NCBI GenBank assembly: GCA_017520935.1
Contig: JAFXEF010000031.1
Coordinates: 1 to 56,336 of the forward strand
DNA: 56,336 bases
Source: Bacteroidaceae bacterium
GTDB lineage: Bacteria > Bacteroidota > Bacteroidia > Bacteroidales > Bacteroidaceae
Direction: 5' to 3'
Shown: positions 19,750 to 29,137 of the stretch, piece by piece
How the letters are laid out: each line of letters begins with the position of its first letter
Numbering within the stretch: position 1 is the first letter of the stretch
Notes under the pieces: generated by a model
What the model was told of the DNA's origin: nothing
Seen by the model: the letters and a program-made list of their open reading frames with translations, nothing else
Database searches by the model: none
Program-made: the position numbers and the translations under genes

Positions 19750-19780
19750 TTTGCCAGCTCGAAGAAAAGCTGTAATTTTG
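19750..19780 (+). promoter_or_regulatory. Promoter of rplU-rpmA
   Basis: TTTG at 19750-19753, 19 nt, TAATTTTG at 19773-19780: a full Bacteroidetes promoter. Confidence 0.7.
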
Positions 19781-19813
19781 TGCCCGATTAGTCCGAAGAG
19801 GTTCGAAGAAGCG

Positions 19814-19858
19814 GTCGCAGCGGTTGCGACACACCTCCCGGAAAACTTTAAAAGTTTT
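19814..19858 (+). promoter_or_regulatory. Structured rplU leader
   Basis: The 5' leader has a hairpin GTCGCA/TGCGAC (19814-19830) and a second palindrome AAAACTTT/AAAGTTTT (19842-19858) followed by ATTTTT and the rplU start. The arrangement could be an attenuator or an autoregulatory L21 site; this is inference. Confidence 0.4.
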
Positions 19859-19865
19859 ATTTTTA

Positions 19866-20183
19866 ATGTACGCAATTGTAGAAATTAACGGACAGCAGTT
19901 CAAGGCCGAGGCAGGTCAGAAGTTGTTTGTTCACCACATTCAAAACGTTGAGAATGGTGCAACGGTTGAATTCGAGAAGGTACTTTTGGTAGAGAAAGAA
20001 GGCACAATCACCGTAGGTGTTCCCACCGTTGAAGGTGCGAAGGTTGTAGCCGAAGTGAAGACCAGTCTCGTTAAGGGCGAGAAGGTTCTTGTTTTCCACA
20101 AGAAGAGAAGAAAAGGTCATCGCAAGTTGAACGGTCACCGTCAACAATTCTCTGAGATTGTAATTAAAGAAGTTATCGCATAA
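19866..20183 (+). CDS. rplU: 50S ribosomal protein L21
   Basis: The protein has 105 residues (E. coli 103) and begins [18 protein letters not shown], the standard L21 start. The basic C-terminal motif [15 protein letters not shown] binds 23S rRNA. The ATG at 19866 is chosen over an upstream in-frame codon because it matches the family N-terminus. It forms the usual rplU-rpmA operon with a 22-bp gap. Confidence 0.98.
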   Translation: MYAIVEINGQQFKAEAGQKLFVHHIQNVENGATVEFEKVLLVEKEGTITVGVPTVEGAKVVAEVKTSLVKGEKVLVFHKKRRKGHRKLNGHRQQFSEIVIKEVIA

Positions 20184-20205
20184 CCCTTTTAAAAACATTT
20201 AGATC

Positions 20206-20469
20206 ATGGCACATAAAAAAGGAGTTGGTAGTTCTAAGAACGGTCGCGAGTCAGCAAGCAAGCGACTTGGTGTAAAGATTTTCGGTGGTCAGGTATGCAA
20301 GGCCGGTAACATCATCGTACGTCAGAGAGGTACAGTACACCATCCTGGTGAGAACATGGGAATGGGTTCTGACCACACACTCTACGCACTCGTTGACGGC
20401 ACTGTACAGTTCAAGAAGGGACGTAACGACAAGAGCTACGTTTCTGTAATCCCCGCTGCTGAGGCATAA
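20206..20469 (+). CDS. rpmA: 50S ribosomal protein L27
   Basis: The 87-residue protein begins [20 protein letters not shown], the conserved N-terminus that reaches the peptidyl-transferase centre, with no cleavable Firmicutes-type extension. [17 protein letters not shown] is the family core. It lies second in the rplU-rpmA operon and is followed by a strong terminator. Confidence 0.98.
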   Translation: MAHKKGVGSSKNGRESASKRLGVKIFGGQVCKAGNIIVRQRGTVHHPGENMGMGSDHTLYALVDGTVQFKKGRNDKSYVSVIPAAEA

Positions 20470-20487
20470 TCTTGCTATAAAGCATAA

Positions 20488-20535
20488 GAAAAACAATGAG
20501 ACTCATCCTTGTAGGATTGAGTCTCATTGTTTTTC
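20488..20535 (+). terminator. Terminator of rplU-rpmA
   Basis: A 20-bp stem, GAAAAACAATGAGACTCATCC with its complement around TTGTA, ending in TTTTTC. Confidence 0.88.
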
Positions 20536-20748
20536 AAGAAACACCCTGCAGGCGATGTATAAAATCTCGGCCTGACAGTGTTATTCACCCTCCTATTTAA
20601 CACAAACCGTAATGTTCATAAGAATATCCAGAACAAGAAAAAACGACATCATAGAAAGTGCCTATTTGCAATAACATATACTTTTTTTGCAACAAAAGCG
20701 AATAAAACGACATATATATAGAAGAATATAATAAAAAGAAAGATAAGG

Positions 20749-21711
20749 ATGAAGATACTCCGGTTTCAACCGATAATGAAGCAGACCCTCTGGGGAGGCA
20801 AACGAATAGCCACATTCAAACAGTTCGACTGCACCAATTCAAACATAGGGGAGAGTTGGGAGCTATCGGGCGTTGCAGGTAACGAGACTACATGCGTCAC
20901 AATGGGCGGAAAGTCACTCAACACTTTGGTCGCCGAATACAAGGACAGACTCGTAGGCAAGGCTAACTATGAGCGTTTCGGCAACGAGTTTCCCCTGCTC
21001 ATCAAGTTCATCGATGCGCACCAAGACCTCTCCATACAGGTACACCCCGATGACGCTACAGCACTGCGCCAAGGCAAGACGAGAGGTAAGACCGAGATGT
21101 GGTATCTGATGCACTCTGATGCCGGAGCCAAACTATATAGTGGACTGAAACAGCAAATCACTCTCGAGCAATACAAGACAATGGTTGAAGAAGGCAGCAT
21201 ATGCGATGCACTGGCTCAGTATTCAGTCAAAGAGGATGACGTTTTCTTTCTTCCCGCGGGGCGTATCCACTCCATAGGTTCCGGTTGTTTTCTGGTAGAG
21301 ATCCAGCAAACCAGCGATGTCACCTACCGCATCTACGACTTCAAACGTAAGGATAAAGACGGCAACTACCGTCAGTTGCACACCGACGAAGCAGCCGAGG
21401 CCATCGACTTCACCGTATACGATGACTACCGCACCCTGTATACTCCTTGCAAAAACCGAGCCGTAGAATTGGTCAACTGCCCCTACTTTACCACAAATGT
21501 CTATGACATTAACCGCCCTACCCCAATCGAAACGGCAAAGCACGACACCTTTATCATATTGATAGTTGTAAAGGGTGAGGGTACGATAACCACAGACGAA
21601 GGTGAAATGACGCAGGTAGCGACTGGCGACACACTACTCATCGCGGCTGAAAACAAACACTTGGTAGCAGACGGCAACATCAAATTACTGGAGACCCACA
21701 TCAACCAATAA
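20749..21711 (+). CDS. manA: Mannose-6-phosphate isomerase (type I)
   Basis: The 320-residue zinc enzyme interconverts mannose 6-phosphate and fructose 6-phosphate. The metal-binding LSIQVHPDD motif, the earlier LLIKFIDA strand and the later FFLPAGRIHSIGSGC segment are present. The cupin-like C-terminal domain (VVKGEGTITTDEGEM, GDTLLIAAENKH) is complete. Length matches the short bacterial form. ATG at 20749 is preceded by AAGATAAGG. It is monocistronic and converges on the DedA gene. Confidence 0.93.
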   Translation: MKILRFQPIMKQTLWGGKRIATFKQFDCTNSNIGESWELSGVAGNETTCVTMGGKSLNTLVAEYKDRLVGKANYERFGNEFPLLIKFIDAHQDLSIQVHPDDATALRQGKTRGKTEMWYLMHSDAGAKLYSGLKQQITLEQYKTMVEEGSICDALAQYSVKEDDVFFLPAGRIHSIGSGCFLVEIQQTSDVTYRIYDFKRKDKDGNYRQLHTDEAAEAIDFTVYDDYRTLYTPCKNRAVELVNCPYFTTNVYDINRPTPIETAKHDTFIILIVVKGEGTITTDEGEMTQVATGDTLLIAAENKHLVADGNIKLLETHINQ

Positions 21712-21730
21712 GCATAGGCATACGCTTATT
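21707..21730. terminator. Possible bidirectional terminator between manA and dedA-like gene
   Basis: A 7-bp stem AATAAGC/GCTTATT overlaps the ends of both convergent genes. Short and without long T-tracts, so weak. Confidence 0.35.
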
Positions 21731-22352
21731 TCTTCACACCTTTATATATAATATAACCGAGAGCTATGGTTACCAAGGCAATGATGACGTAGCCTATCTC
21801 ATGGCTGTACTGGGTGACGGCGCTGATGAGTTGTTCTTCAGGGACAATGGCCTCCAGATACCAACCGAGGGCGGCTAGTACGGCATTCCAGATACCGGCA
21901 CCGAGGGCAGTGAAAGCAACGAATTTAGCAAGTCCCATCTTGGCCAAACCTGCGGGGATGGAGATAAGTTGGCGCACAGCAGGTACAAGACGACCGATGA
22001 AGGTGGCTACAGCTCCATGTTTGCGGAAGAACTTCTCTGCGGTTTCAACCTTTTCCTGGTCGAGCAGACACATATGACCGACACGACTGTTGGCAAATTT
22101 ATATACGATAGGCTTACCGAGCCAAAGAGCGAGGAAGTAGTTTACGAGGGCACCAATGATGGCTCCCATTGTAGCAAAGAATATGACAAGCCACACGTTG
22201 AGTTCGCCTGACGCAGCAGCCTTGTAGGCAGCCGGCGGCACCACCACTTCGGACGGAAAGGGTATGAACGAGCTCTCGATAGCCATCAAGAAGGTAATAG
22301 TCCAGTAATTAAGGTTGTCTAAGCACCATTGAATAAATTGTACGGATTCCAT
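21726..22352 (-). CDS. DedA family (SNARE-associated) membrane protein
   Basis: The 208-residue inner-membrane protein has the DedA/VTT core: ESSFIPFPSEVVVPPA near the N-terminus, the glycine-rich GAIIGALVNYFLALWLGK helix, and FIGRLVPAVRQLISIPAG, with the conserved acidic and arginine residues. Four to five membrane segments are visible. Bacterial DedA proteins act in lipid carrier recycling or phospholipid scrambling; the lipid here is unknown. It lies 34 bp downstream of the TPR gene on the same strand and may be cotranscribed. Confidence 0.92.
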   Translation of the reverse strand: MESVQFIQWCLDNLNYWTITFLMAIESSFIPFPSEVVVPPAAYKAAASGELNVWLVIFFATMGAIIGALVNYFLALWLGKPIVYKFANSRVGHMCLLDQEKVETAEKFFRKHGAVATFIGRLVPAVRQLISIPAGLAKMGLAKFVAFTALGAGIWNAVLAALGWYLEAIVPEEQLISAVTQYSHEIGYVIIALVTIALGYIIYKGVKK

Positions 22353-22386
22353 TTCGTGTAAGTTATGAATTATAAATTATCAATCA

Positions 22387-23808
22387 TCAATTGTTTATAG
22401 TTCTAAGTCGCTGTATCATACTTTCGGCACTCTCGCCTTGAGCTGGTTCCAAGGTGAATATCTCATAGGTCCTTTGAGGACACTGTACGAGGGCTTCCGT
22501 CAGTGTCTCCTTGAACTGCTTTTCGCATAGCACCCATTCGCAAAGGCAAAGGTAGGGATAGAGTAAGGTAGACTCTATTTTAGGATTACCCTTAAGCAAC
22601 TTGAGTATGTAGTAGCCCATATTATAGTGTCCGTTCTCGAGCATCGACACACCTATAAGGAAAAGCGAGCGTTCGGCCTGCTCAGGGTCTTTAGCCAAAG
22701 CCTCGAGGAATATTTCGGTACTTTCATCATAATGCCCTTGGCACAGCAGTTCGTGTCCTTTCATTATGATGAGTTCAGTATTATCTGGGTATATTCTGAT
22801 AGCTTCGTTGACGTAGGCGATGGCCTTCTCGTGTTGCCCCTTGCGGCTTGAGATGAGCGAAAGCTGGCTGTATATCTGTCCTTGCTCTGCAGAGCCTTCG
22901 GGGATAGTGGCAAGTGCTTCGGTGAAGTACTCCAAGGCCTGATCATCGTCACCCTTGTTGACACGACACATTCCCATGTGAAAAAGCGGATCTACGGTCT
23001 CTGGGTATTGCAGATGTATGATGTTATAATACTCTTCGGCCCGGTCATAGTTGCCGATGTTGAAGTAGCAGTTGGCCAAAGCATACATCGAGTAATAATT
23101 GTCTTCACTATTGATGGCAATGACAAATTCAAAAGCCTCGATAGCCTTGTCAAACTCTTCGCGTTGGAAATATATCTTACCCAACTCCTCCCAGTAGAGG
23201 GTACAGTAGGCATCAGCATCGAGCAGTTGGTTGTATATGCTGATGGCTTCATCATACAATTCCTGTTGCACATAACAGTAAGCGGCCGATTCTAACAGCA
23301 CTTTGTTGTCAGGATAGCTCACGAGAGCTTCATCAATCCATTCGTGGGCCATCTCTGTCAACTTGTTGTCAACGAGCAGATCTACGATATCGGCATAGGT
23401 GTCGGCCTCATAGTCTTCGGTTTCAATAAGTGTTCTGAAGATGTCATCGGCCTGCCGGTGCCGGTTATTGGCAAGTGCCAGCTCGGCCTTAAGGAACAAC
23501 ACCTCGCGATCATTGCTGTCGGTAATGCTTTCGGCAATATTGATGGCCTCATTCAGGTGCCCGTTGATGAGACGGGCACGTGCCTTGAAAATGAGCACAT
23601 CAATGTTGTCGGGGTGCAGCCGGATAGCATAGTCGAGAGCTGCTTCGGCACGCTTGGAATCACCCTGCATGGCATAGTACTCGGCAATGTCGGTAAGTTC
23701 AATTGCCTCAAAGTAGAAGCTACTACCACTGAGCAACATCTTTTCATAATGTGCCAGGGTACGCTTGAACTGGGGCTTGTCGAAATATGATGCGAACTGC
23801 TCCTTCAT
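22387..23808 (-). CDS. Tetratricopeptide repeat protein
   Basis: The 473-residue protein is made almost wholly of TPR helices; clear units include ALDYAIRLHPDNIDVLIFKA, AIEAFEFVIAINSEDNYYSM, ALEYFTEALATIPEGSAEQG and AIAYVNEAIRIYPDNTELII. No signal peptide or membrane segment is seen, so it is probably a cytoplasmic scaffold. It is followed by the DedA gene. A role cannot be assigned from sequence. Confidence 0.85.
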   Translation of the reverse strand: MKEQFASYFDKPQFKRTLAHYEKMLLSGSSFYFEAIELTDIAEYYAMQGDSKRAEAALDYAIRLHPDNIDVLIFKARARLINGHLNEAINIAESITDSNDREVLFLKAELALANNRHRQADDIFRTLIETEDYEADTYADIVDLLVDNKLTEMAHEWIDEALVSYPDNKVLLESAAYCYVQQELYDEAISIYNQLLDADAYCTLYWEELGKIYFQREEFDKAIEAFEFVIAINSEDNYYSMYALANCYFNIGNYDRAEEYYNIIHLQYPETVDPLFHMGMCRVNKGDDDQALEYFTEALATIPEGSAEQGQIYSQLSLISSRKGQHEKAIAYVNEAIRIYPDNTELIIMKGHELLCQGHYDESTEIFLEALAKDPEQAERSLFLIGVSMLENGHYNMGYYILKLLKGNPKIESTLLYPYLCLCEWVLCEKQFKETLTEALVQCPQRTYEIFTLEPAQGESAESMIQRLRTINN

Positions 23809-23950
23809 ATTATTTTAAGTTTGTGAGTTTTTAAGTTCTTGAGTTGCCACCTTGTGATTTAAATTGTAACAGATAAAAAGGAACTTTGTTTAATTTAAGT
23901 TATCTCAAGCCAATAAACCCATAAACTTAAAAACTCAAAAACTGAGGTTC

Positions 23951-25690
23951 TTACTTATTCATCTTGCTCCAGGTATCCTTGAGCGATACGGTGCGGTTGA
24001 AGATGAGATGTTCGGGAGTAGACTCCTTGTCGACGTTGAAGTAGCCGATACGACGAAACTGCAGGTAGTCGAGCGGTTTGGCTTCGGACAGGTAGCGCTC
24101 CACGTAGCACTCGGTGAGTACCTTCAGTGAGTCGGGGTTAATCATCTCCTTCATAGCCTCCAATGCATCGCATCCCTTAGCTTCGCGAATGGCAGCCATC
24201 TCGTCGCGTGGGTTCTCAACCTTCCATAAACGGTCATAGAGGCGCACCTCGGCTTTCAAGCAGTGGGCACAACTCACCCAATGCAGTGTTCCCTTCACCT
24301 TGCGGTTACTGCCAGGCATGCCGGTCTTGGTGTCAGGATCATACTCGGCATATACCTCTACTACGTTACCCTCGTCATCCTTCTTACATCCAGTACACTT
24401 CACAATATAGGCATTCATCAGGCGCACCTCCTGACCGGGAGTCATGCGGAAATACTTCTTGGGGGCATCCTCCATGAAGTCCTCACGCTCAATCCACAGT
24501 TCGTGGCTGAACTCTATGGTGTGTGTACCGGCCTCGGGATCCTCGGGGTTGTTGATAGCCTCCATCACTTCAACCTGTCCTTCGGGATAGTTGGTGATGA
24601 CGAGCTTCACGGGATTGATTACAGCCGATACACGAGTGGCACGGGTGTTGAGATCTTCGCGCACAGCGCTCTCAAGCAGTGCAAAGTCGTTGAGTGCATC
24701 GTAAGTAGTGTAGCCAATCTTGTCCACGAAGTTGCGGATACTCTCGGGCGAGTAGCCACGGCGACGGAATCCGCAGATGGTCGGCATACGGGGGTCATCC
24801 CAGCCATTTACGAGCCCCTCCTTCACAAGGATGAGCAAATTGCGCTTACTCATGAGCGTATAATTGAGATTCAGTTTATTGAACTCATACTGACGGGGAC
24901 GATTATCGTCAAGGTCTTCACCGTTCTTCACCCAATCCACAAAAAGGTCGTAGAGCGGACGGTGAGGTACGAACTCCAGTGTGCAAAGCGAGTGGGTCAC
25001 GCCCTCGAAGTAGTCGCTCTGTCCGTGGGCGAAGTCGTACATCGGGTAGGCCTTCCATGTGGTGCCTGTGCGGTGGTGTGGATGGTTCACCACCCGGTAT
25101 ATGATGGGGTCGCGGAAGTGCATGTTGGGGTTGGCCATGTCAATCTTGGCACGCAGCACCATGCGTCCCTCCTCAATTTCACCGCGGTTCATCTTCTCAA
25201 ACAGTTCCAAACTCTCTTCTACGGGACGGTTGCGGTAGGGACTCTCTGTACCAGGTTGTGTGGTAGTACCCTTCTGTGCGGCAATCTCCTCTGATGACTG
25301 CTCATCAATGTATGCCTTACCCTGCTTGATGAGATCAACGGCAAAGTCCCACAGCTGCTGGAAGTAGTCCGATGCGTAATACTCGTTACCCCACTGGAAA
25401 CCCAGCCACTGGATATCCTCCTTGATAGCCTCTACGTACTCCACATCTTCCTTGGTAGGGTTAGTATCGTCGAAGCGGAGGTTACATACACCATTATATT
25501 TCTTTGCCATGCCGAAATCGAGGCATATTGCCTTGGCGTGTCCTATGTGAAGATAACCGTTAGGCTCAGGTGGAAATCGGGTCTGCACCCTTCCTCCATT
25601 CTTACCCTCGGATAGGTCGTTCACTACTATCTGCTCAATGAAACTCAGACTTTTCTTCTCTGCATTTTCGCTTACTGTCTGTTCAGTCAT
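23951..25690 (-). CDS. glnS: Glutaminyl-tRNA synthetase
   Basis: The 579-residue class I synthetase charges tRNA-Gln. HIGH is at 48-51 in PNGYLHIGHAK and the KMSKS-type loop is LMSKRNL. FDDTNPTKE and the anticodon-binding beta-barrel C-terminus (KGTLHWVSCAHCLKAEVRLYDRLW) are typical of GlnRS. The ATG at 25690 (MTEQTVSE) is chosen because an upstream in-frame start would overlap the promoter. Its presence implies direct glutaminylation rather than only the amidotransferase route. Confidence 0.97.
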   Translation of the reverse strand: MTEQTVSENAEKKSLSFIEQIVVNDLSEGKNGGRVQTRFPPEPNGYLHIGHAKAICLDFGMAKKYNGVCNLRFDDTNPTKEDVEYVEAIKEDIQWLGFQWGNEYYASDYFQQLWDFAVDLIKQGKAYIDEQSSEEIAAQKGTTTQPGTESPYRNRPVEESLELFEKMNRGEIEEGRMVLRAKIDMANPNMHFRDPIIYRVVNHPHHRTGTTWKAYPMYDFAHGQSDYFEGVTHSLCTLEFVPHRPLYDLFVDWVKNGEDLDDNRPRQYEFNKLNLNYTLMSKRNLLILVKEGLVNGWDDPRMPTICGFRRRGYSPESIRNFVDKIGYTTYDALNDFALLESAVREDLNTRATRVSAVINPVKLVITNYPEGQVEVMEAINNPEDPEAGTHTIEFSHELWIEREDFMEDAPKKYFRMTPGQEVRLMNAYIVKCTGCKKDDEGNVVEVYAEYDPDTKTGMPGSNRKVKGTLHWVSCAHCLKAEVRLYDRLWKVENPRDEMAAIREAKGCDALEAMKEMINPDSLKVLTECYVERYLSEAKPLDYLQFRRIGYFNVDKESTPEHLIFNRTVSLKDTWSKMNK

Positions 25691-25716
25691 AACATTCCTA
25701 TTTATATAACAATCTG

Positions 25717-25748
25717 CAAAATTAGTGTAAGCCGAGAGAAAACGCAAA
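25717..25748 (-). promoter_or_regulatory. Promoter of glnS
   Basis: On the minus strand TTTG (25748-25745), 20 nt, TAATTTTG (25724-25717): a full consensus match 27 bases before the start codon. Confidence 0.72.
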
Positions 25749-25850
25749 TTTATTTGTTATTTTCCGAGGCGTAGCCTAATTTCTGTACTTGCAGGTTGGC
25801 TCTGCATAAATTTATTCGTTCATTCGTTAGGAAAGTACAAAAAGAAATCT

Positions 25851-25858
25851 TAAATTTG
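25851..25858 (+). promoter_or_regulatory. Promoter -7 element of small lipoprotein/gapA
   Basis: TAAATTTG matches the consensus, 24 bases before the start of the 29-residue lipoprotein. Confidence 0.6.
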
Positions 25859-25881
25859 CAGCAAAATTGGTGCGTAATTTT

Positions 25882-25971
25882 ATGAAACGACATTATTATC
25901 TTGCTTTTACATTGTTGGCGATGCTGCTTTTCGTAGCTTGCAGCACGGCAGAGAGATGTAATTGTGGATGA
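25882..25971 (+). CDS. 29-residue lipoprotein
   Basis: The open frame encodes MKRHYYLAFTLLAMLLFVAC followed by nine residues with two more cysteines (the CNC in the tail). It has a basic N-terminus, a hydrophobic stretch and a lipobox FVAC with Cys20, so the mature lipopeptide is only about 10 residues. A matching promoter lies just upstream and gapA starts 78 bp downstream. It is unclear whether the lipopeptide itself or coupling to gapA matters. Confidence 0.6.
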   Translation: MKRHYYLAFTLLAMLLFVACSTAERCNCG

Positions 25972-26043
25972 CAAGAAGGCACCAAGAAAAAGGATGTAAC
26001 GCGATTTTTATTTTATTATAAACGTTTATTAATTAAAAATTAA

Positions 26044-27051
<1,008 letters not shown>

Positions 27052-27079
27052 TCATTCGTATATACCGATTTTTCTATAG

Positions 27080-27113
27080 CTCCTTCAGGATTCTCCCTGA
27101 GGGAGTTTTTTTT
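27080..27113 (+). terminator. Terminator of gapA
   Basis: Stem CTCCTTCAGG/CCCTGAGGGAG (one bulge) followed by eight T residues. Confidence 0.85.
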
Positions 27114-27126
27114 GATGAAGTTTCTT

Positions 27127-27157
27127 TTTGTAGTTTCAAACCTTTTGTGTAAGTTTG
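27127..27157 (+). promoter_or_regulatory. Promoter of miaA operon
   Basis: TTTG (27127-27130), 19 nt, TAAGTTTG (27150-27157). It argues against a TTG start at 27155, which would lie inside the -7 element. Confidence 0.7.
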
Positions 27158-27181
27158 TCCTTCATTAATGACGTAAATGGT

Positions 27182-28105
27182 ATGGAGTCGTATAATCTTG
27201 TCACAGTTTTAGGCCCCACAGCTTGCGGAAAGACCACGCTGGCGGTGGCCTTGGCTCGCCATTTGCATACGGGGGTTATCAGTGCTGACAGCAGGCAGGT
27301 ATACCGCTCCATGGATTTGGGGACAGGGAAGGACCTGAACGAGTATATCTGCGACGGGCATCAGATTCCATACTATCTGATTGACATTGTCGATGCAGGA
27401 TACAAGTATAACGTGTTTGAGTACCAGCGTGATTTCTTGAGAGTCTACGGCACACTGCGTTCCGAAGGCCAGTTACCGGTGCTTTGTGGCGGTACAGGCA
27501 TGTACCTGGAATCAGTGCTGCGTGGCTATCGTCTGGTGGAGGTACCCGAGAACAAGGCCTTGCGCGACTCGTTGGCGGGCAAGTCGCTGGATGAGCTTAC
27601 CGCCATATTGAGTACCTACAAGCAACTACACAACACGACCGATGTGGATACTGCGAAACGCGCCATACGCGCTATCGAGATAGAAGAGTATTACCGCACG
27701 AGCGATGCTCATATACGCGACTTCCCTGACATCAAGAGTCTGACAATTGGGCTTGATATATCGCGCGAGTTACGTCGCGAACGTATCAGCCGGCGTTTGC
27801 GTGAGCGTTTGGATCAAGGAATGGTTGACGAGGTGCGTAGCATACTGGCTACGGGCGTTCCACCCGAGGACTTGATCTACTACGGATTAGAGTATAAATA
27901 CCTGACGTTATATGTGACAGGAGAGCTGAGCTACGACGATATGGTGAGGCAGCTGGAGATTGCCATTCATCAGTTTGCCAAGCGGCAGATGACCTACTTC
28001 CGTGGAATGGAACGCCGCGGTGTACCTATCCACTGGATTGATGCAACCCTCTCGACCGAAGAGAAAGTTGAACGCATCGGACGTCTGTTAACAAAAGAGA
28101 AATGA
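27182..28105 (+). CDS. miaA: tRNA dimethylallyltransferase
   Basis: The enzyme adds a dimethylallyl group to A37 of tRNAs reading UNN codons. It has 307 residues from the ATG at 27182. P-loop GPTACGKTT is followed by DSRQVYRSMDLGTGK, IPYYLIDI and LCGGTGMYLESVL, the usual MiaA order. The C-terminal KRQMTYFRGM region contacts tRNA. The upstream TTG is rejected because it sits in the promoter. The next gene begins 3 bp after the stop, so the two are translationally close. Confidence 0.96.
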   Translation: MESYNLVTVLGPTACGKTTLAVALARHLHTGVISADSRQVYRSMDLGTGKDLNEYICDGHQIPYYLIDIVDAGYKYNVFEYQRDFLRVYGTLRSEGQLPVLCGGTGMYLESVLRGYRLVEVPENKALRDSLAGKSLDELTAILSTYKQLHNTTDVDTAKRAIRAIEIEEYYRTSDAHIRDFPDIKSLTIGLDISRELRRERISRRLRERLDQGMVDEVRSILATGVPPEDLIYYGLEYKYLTLYVTGELSYDDMVRQLEIAIHQFAKRQMTYFRGMERRGVPIHWIDATLSTEEKVERIGRLLTKEK

Positions 28106-28108
28106 TCT

Positions 28109-29056
28109 ATGGATGATAAAGCAACAATAAAGTCTACCCGAGACCGTTGGGGCATTGTTTATGTGCCGATGGCCGGCGTGCGCAAGAAGCATCGCCGCTG
28201 GCATCAGATCAAGGAATACCTTGAGATAAAGAAGGTGCAGTACGATTATATACAGTCAGAGGATTATGGCGCAGTAGAGCGCTTGACCCGCATGTATGTA
28301 GAGAACGGCTACAAGACCATTGTGATTGTGGGAGGCGATATGGCAGTCAATGATGCATTGAATGGCATCATGAGCTCTTCGGTAGAGAATCTTGACGATA
28401 TCTCGTTTGGCATCATAGCCAATGGCATAGGCAATGACTTTGCCGATTTCTGGGGTCTGGGTGTTGAGGACTACAAACGGGCTATCGATTGCATCATCAA
28501 GGGCACCCGACGTAAAATCGACGTGGGATATTGCTCTTATATGGATGGCAATGTGGCTCTCAAGCGCTACTTCTTGATGGCTGTCAACATAGGACTTGGT
28601 GCCGAAGCCATAAAGATCTCCGATGAGTGTAAGCGCTACTGGGGCAAACGCAACCCGACCTATATCGTCAGTCTTCTGCGTCTCTTCATGCGCCGTAAGC
28701 AATATAAGATGCATCTGAAAGTGAATGACGAAATCCTTAACGACCGCTTGATGACCGTGTGTGTGGGCAATTCGCGTGGTTATGGGCTGACCCCCAGTGC
28801 CGTGCCCTATAACGGCTGGCTCGACGTATCGGTAGTGTACCGCCCGGAGCTGAAGCAGATGATACAGGGCTTGTGGATGCTGCTCCGCGGACACATCTTG
28901 AATCACAAGCAGGTAAAGCCGTATCGTACAAAGCGTGTGACAATCTACGACACGGAAGGAGCCAGCATTTGTGTCGATGGCCGTACGCTCGACTACAAGT
29001 GCCCGCTGGAGATTTCCTTGATGCCCGAGTTCCTGAACTTCATAGTGCCGGATTAA
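28109..29056 (+). CDS. Diacylglycerol kinase-family (LCB5/YegS-like) protein
   Basis: The 315-residue protein has the DAGK catalytic fold: an N-terminal Rossmann-like half with IVIVGGDMAVNDALNG and GIIANGIGNDFADFWG, and a beta-sandwich half with FLMAVNIGLGAEA and VCVGNSRGYGLTP, ending with ASICVDGRTLDYKCPL. The usual GGDGT nucleotide-binding motif is GGDMA here (75-79), although the Asp is kept. It may phosphorylate a lipid such as diacylglycerol or a sphingoid base, both plausible in Bacteroidales; substrate is not determined. It is cotranscribed with miaA. Confidence 0.85.
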   Translation: MDDKATIKSTRDRWGIVYVPMAGVRKKHRRWHQIKEYLEIKKVQYDYIQSEDYGAVERLTRMYVENGYKTIVIVGGDMAVNDALNGIMSSSVENLDDISFGIIANGIGNDFADFWGLGVEDYKRAIDCIIKGTRRKIDVGYCSYMDGNVALKRYFLMAVNIGLGAEAIKISDECKRYWGKRNPTYIVSLLRLFMRRKQYKMHLKVNDEILNDRLMTVCVGNSRGYGLTPSAVPYNGWLDVSVVYRPELKQMIQGLWMLLRGHILNHKQVKPYRTKRVTIYDTEGASICVDGRTLDYKCPLEISLMPEFLNFIVPD

Positions 29057-29080
29057 GCTAATCGCAACATATATTAGAAT

Positions 29081-29117
29081 GCAGCAACGCCCCGAAATCT
29101 TTTTCGGGGCGCTGCTG
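29081..29117 (+). terminator. Terminator of miaA operon
   Basis: Hairpin GCAGCAACGCCCCGAAA/TTTCGGGGCG-CTGCTG with a 4-nt loop. It also sits just after the minus-strand GH43 gene and could serve both. Confidence 0.75.
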
Positions 29118-29137
29118 TATGTGATTAGTCAGCTGAA

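Noticed and set aside
24263..25294. 343-codon frame opposite glnS
   Set aside because: It is antisense to a clearly conserved synthetase, has no start signal and its open frame follows from the codon bias of glnS.
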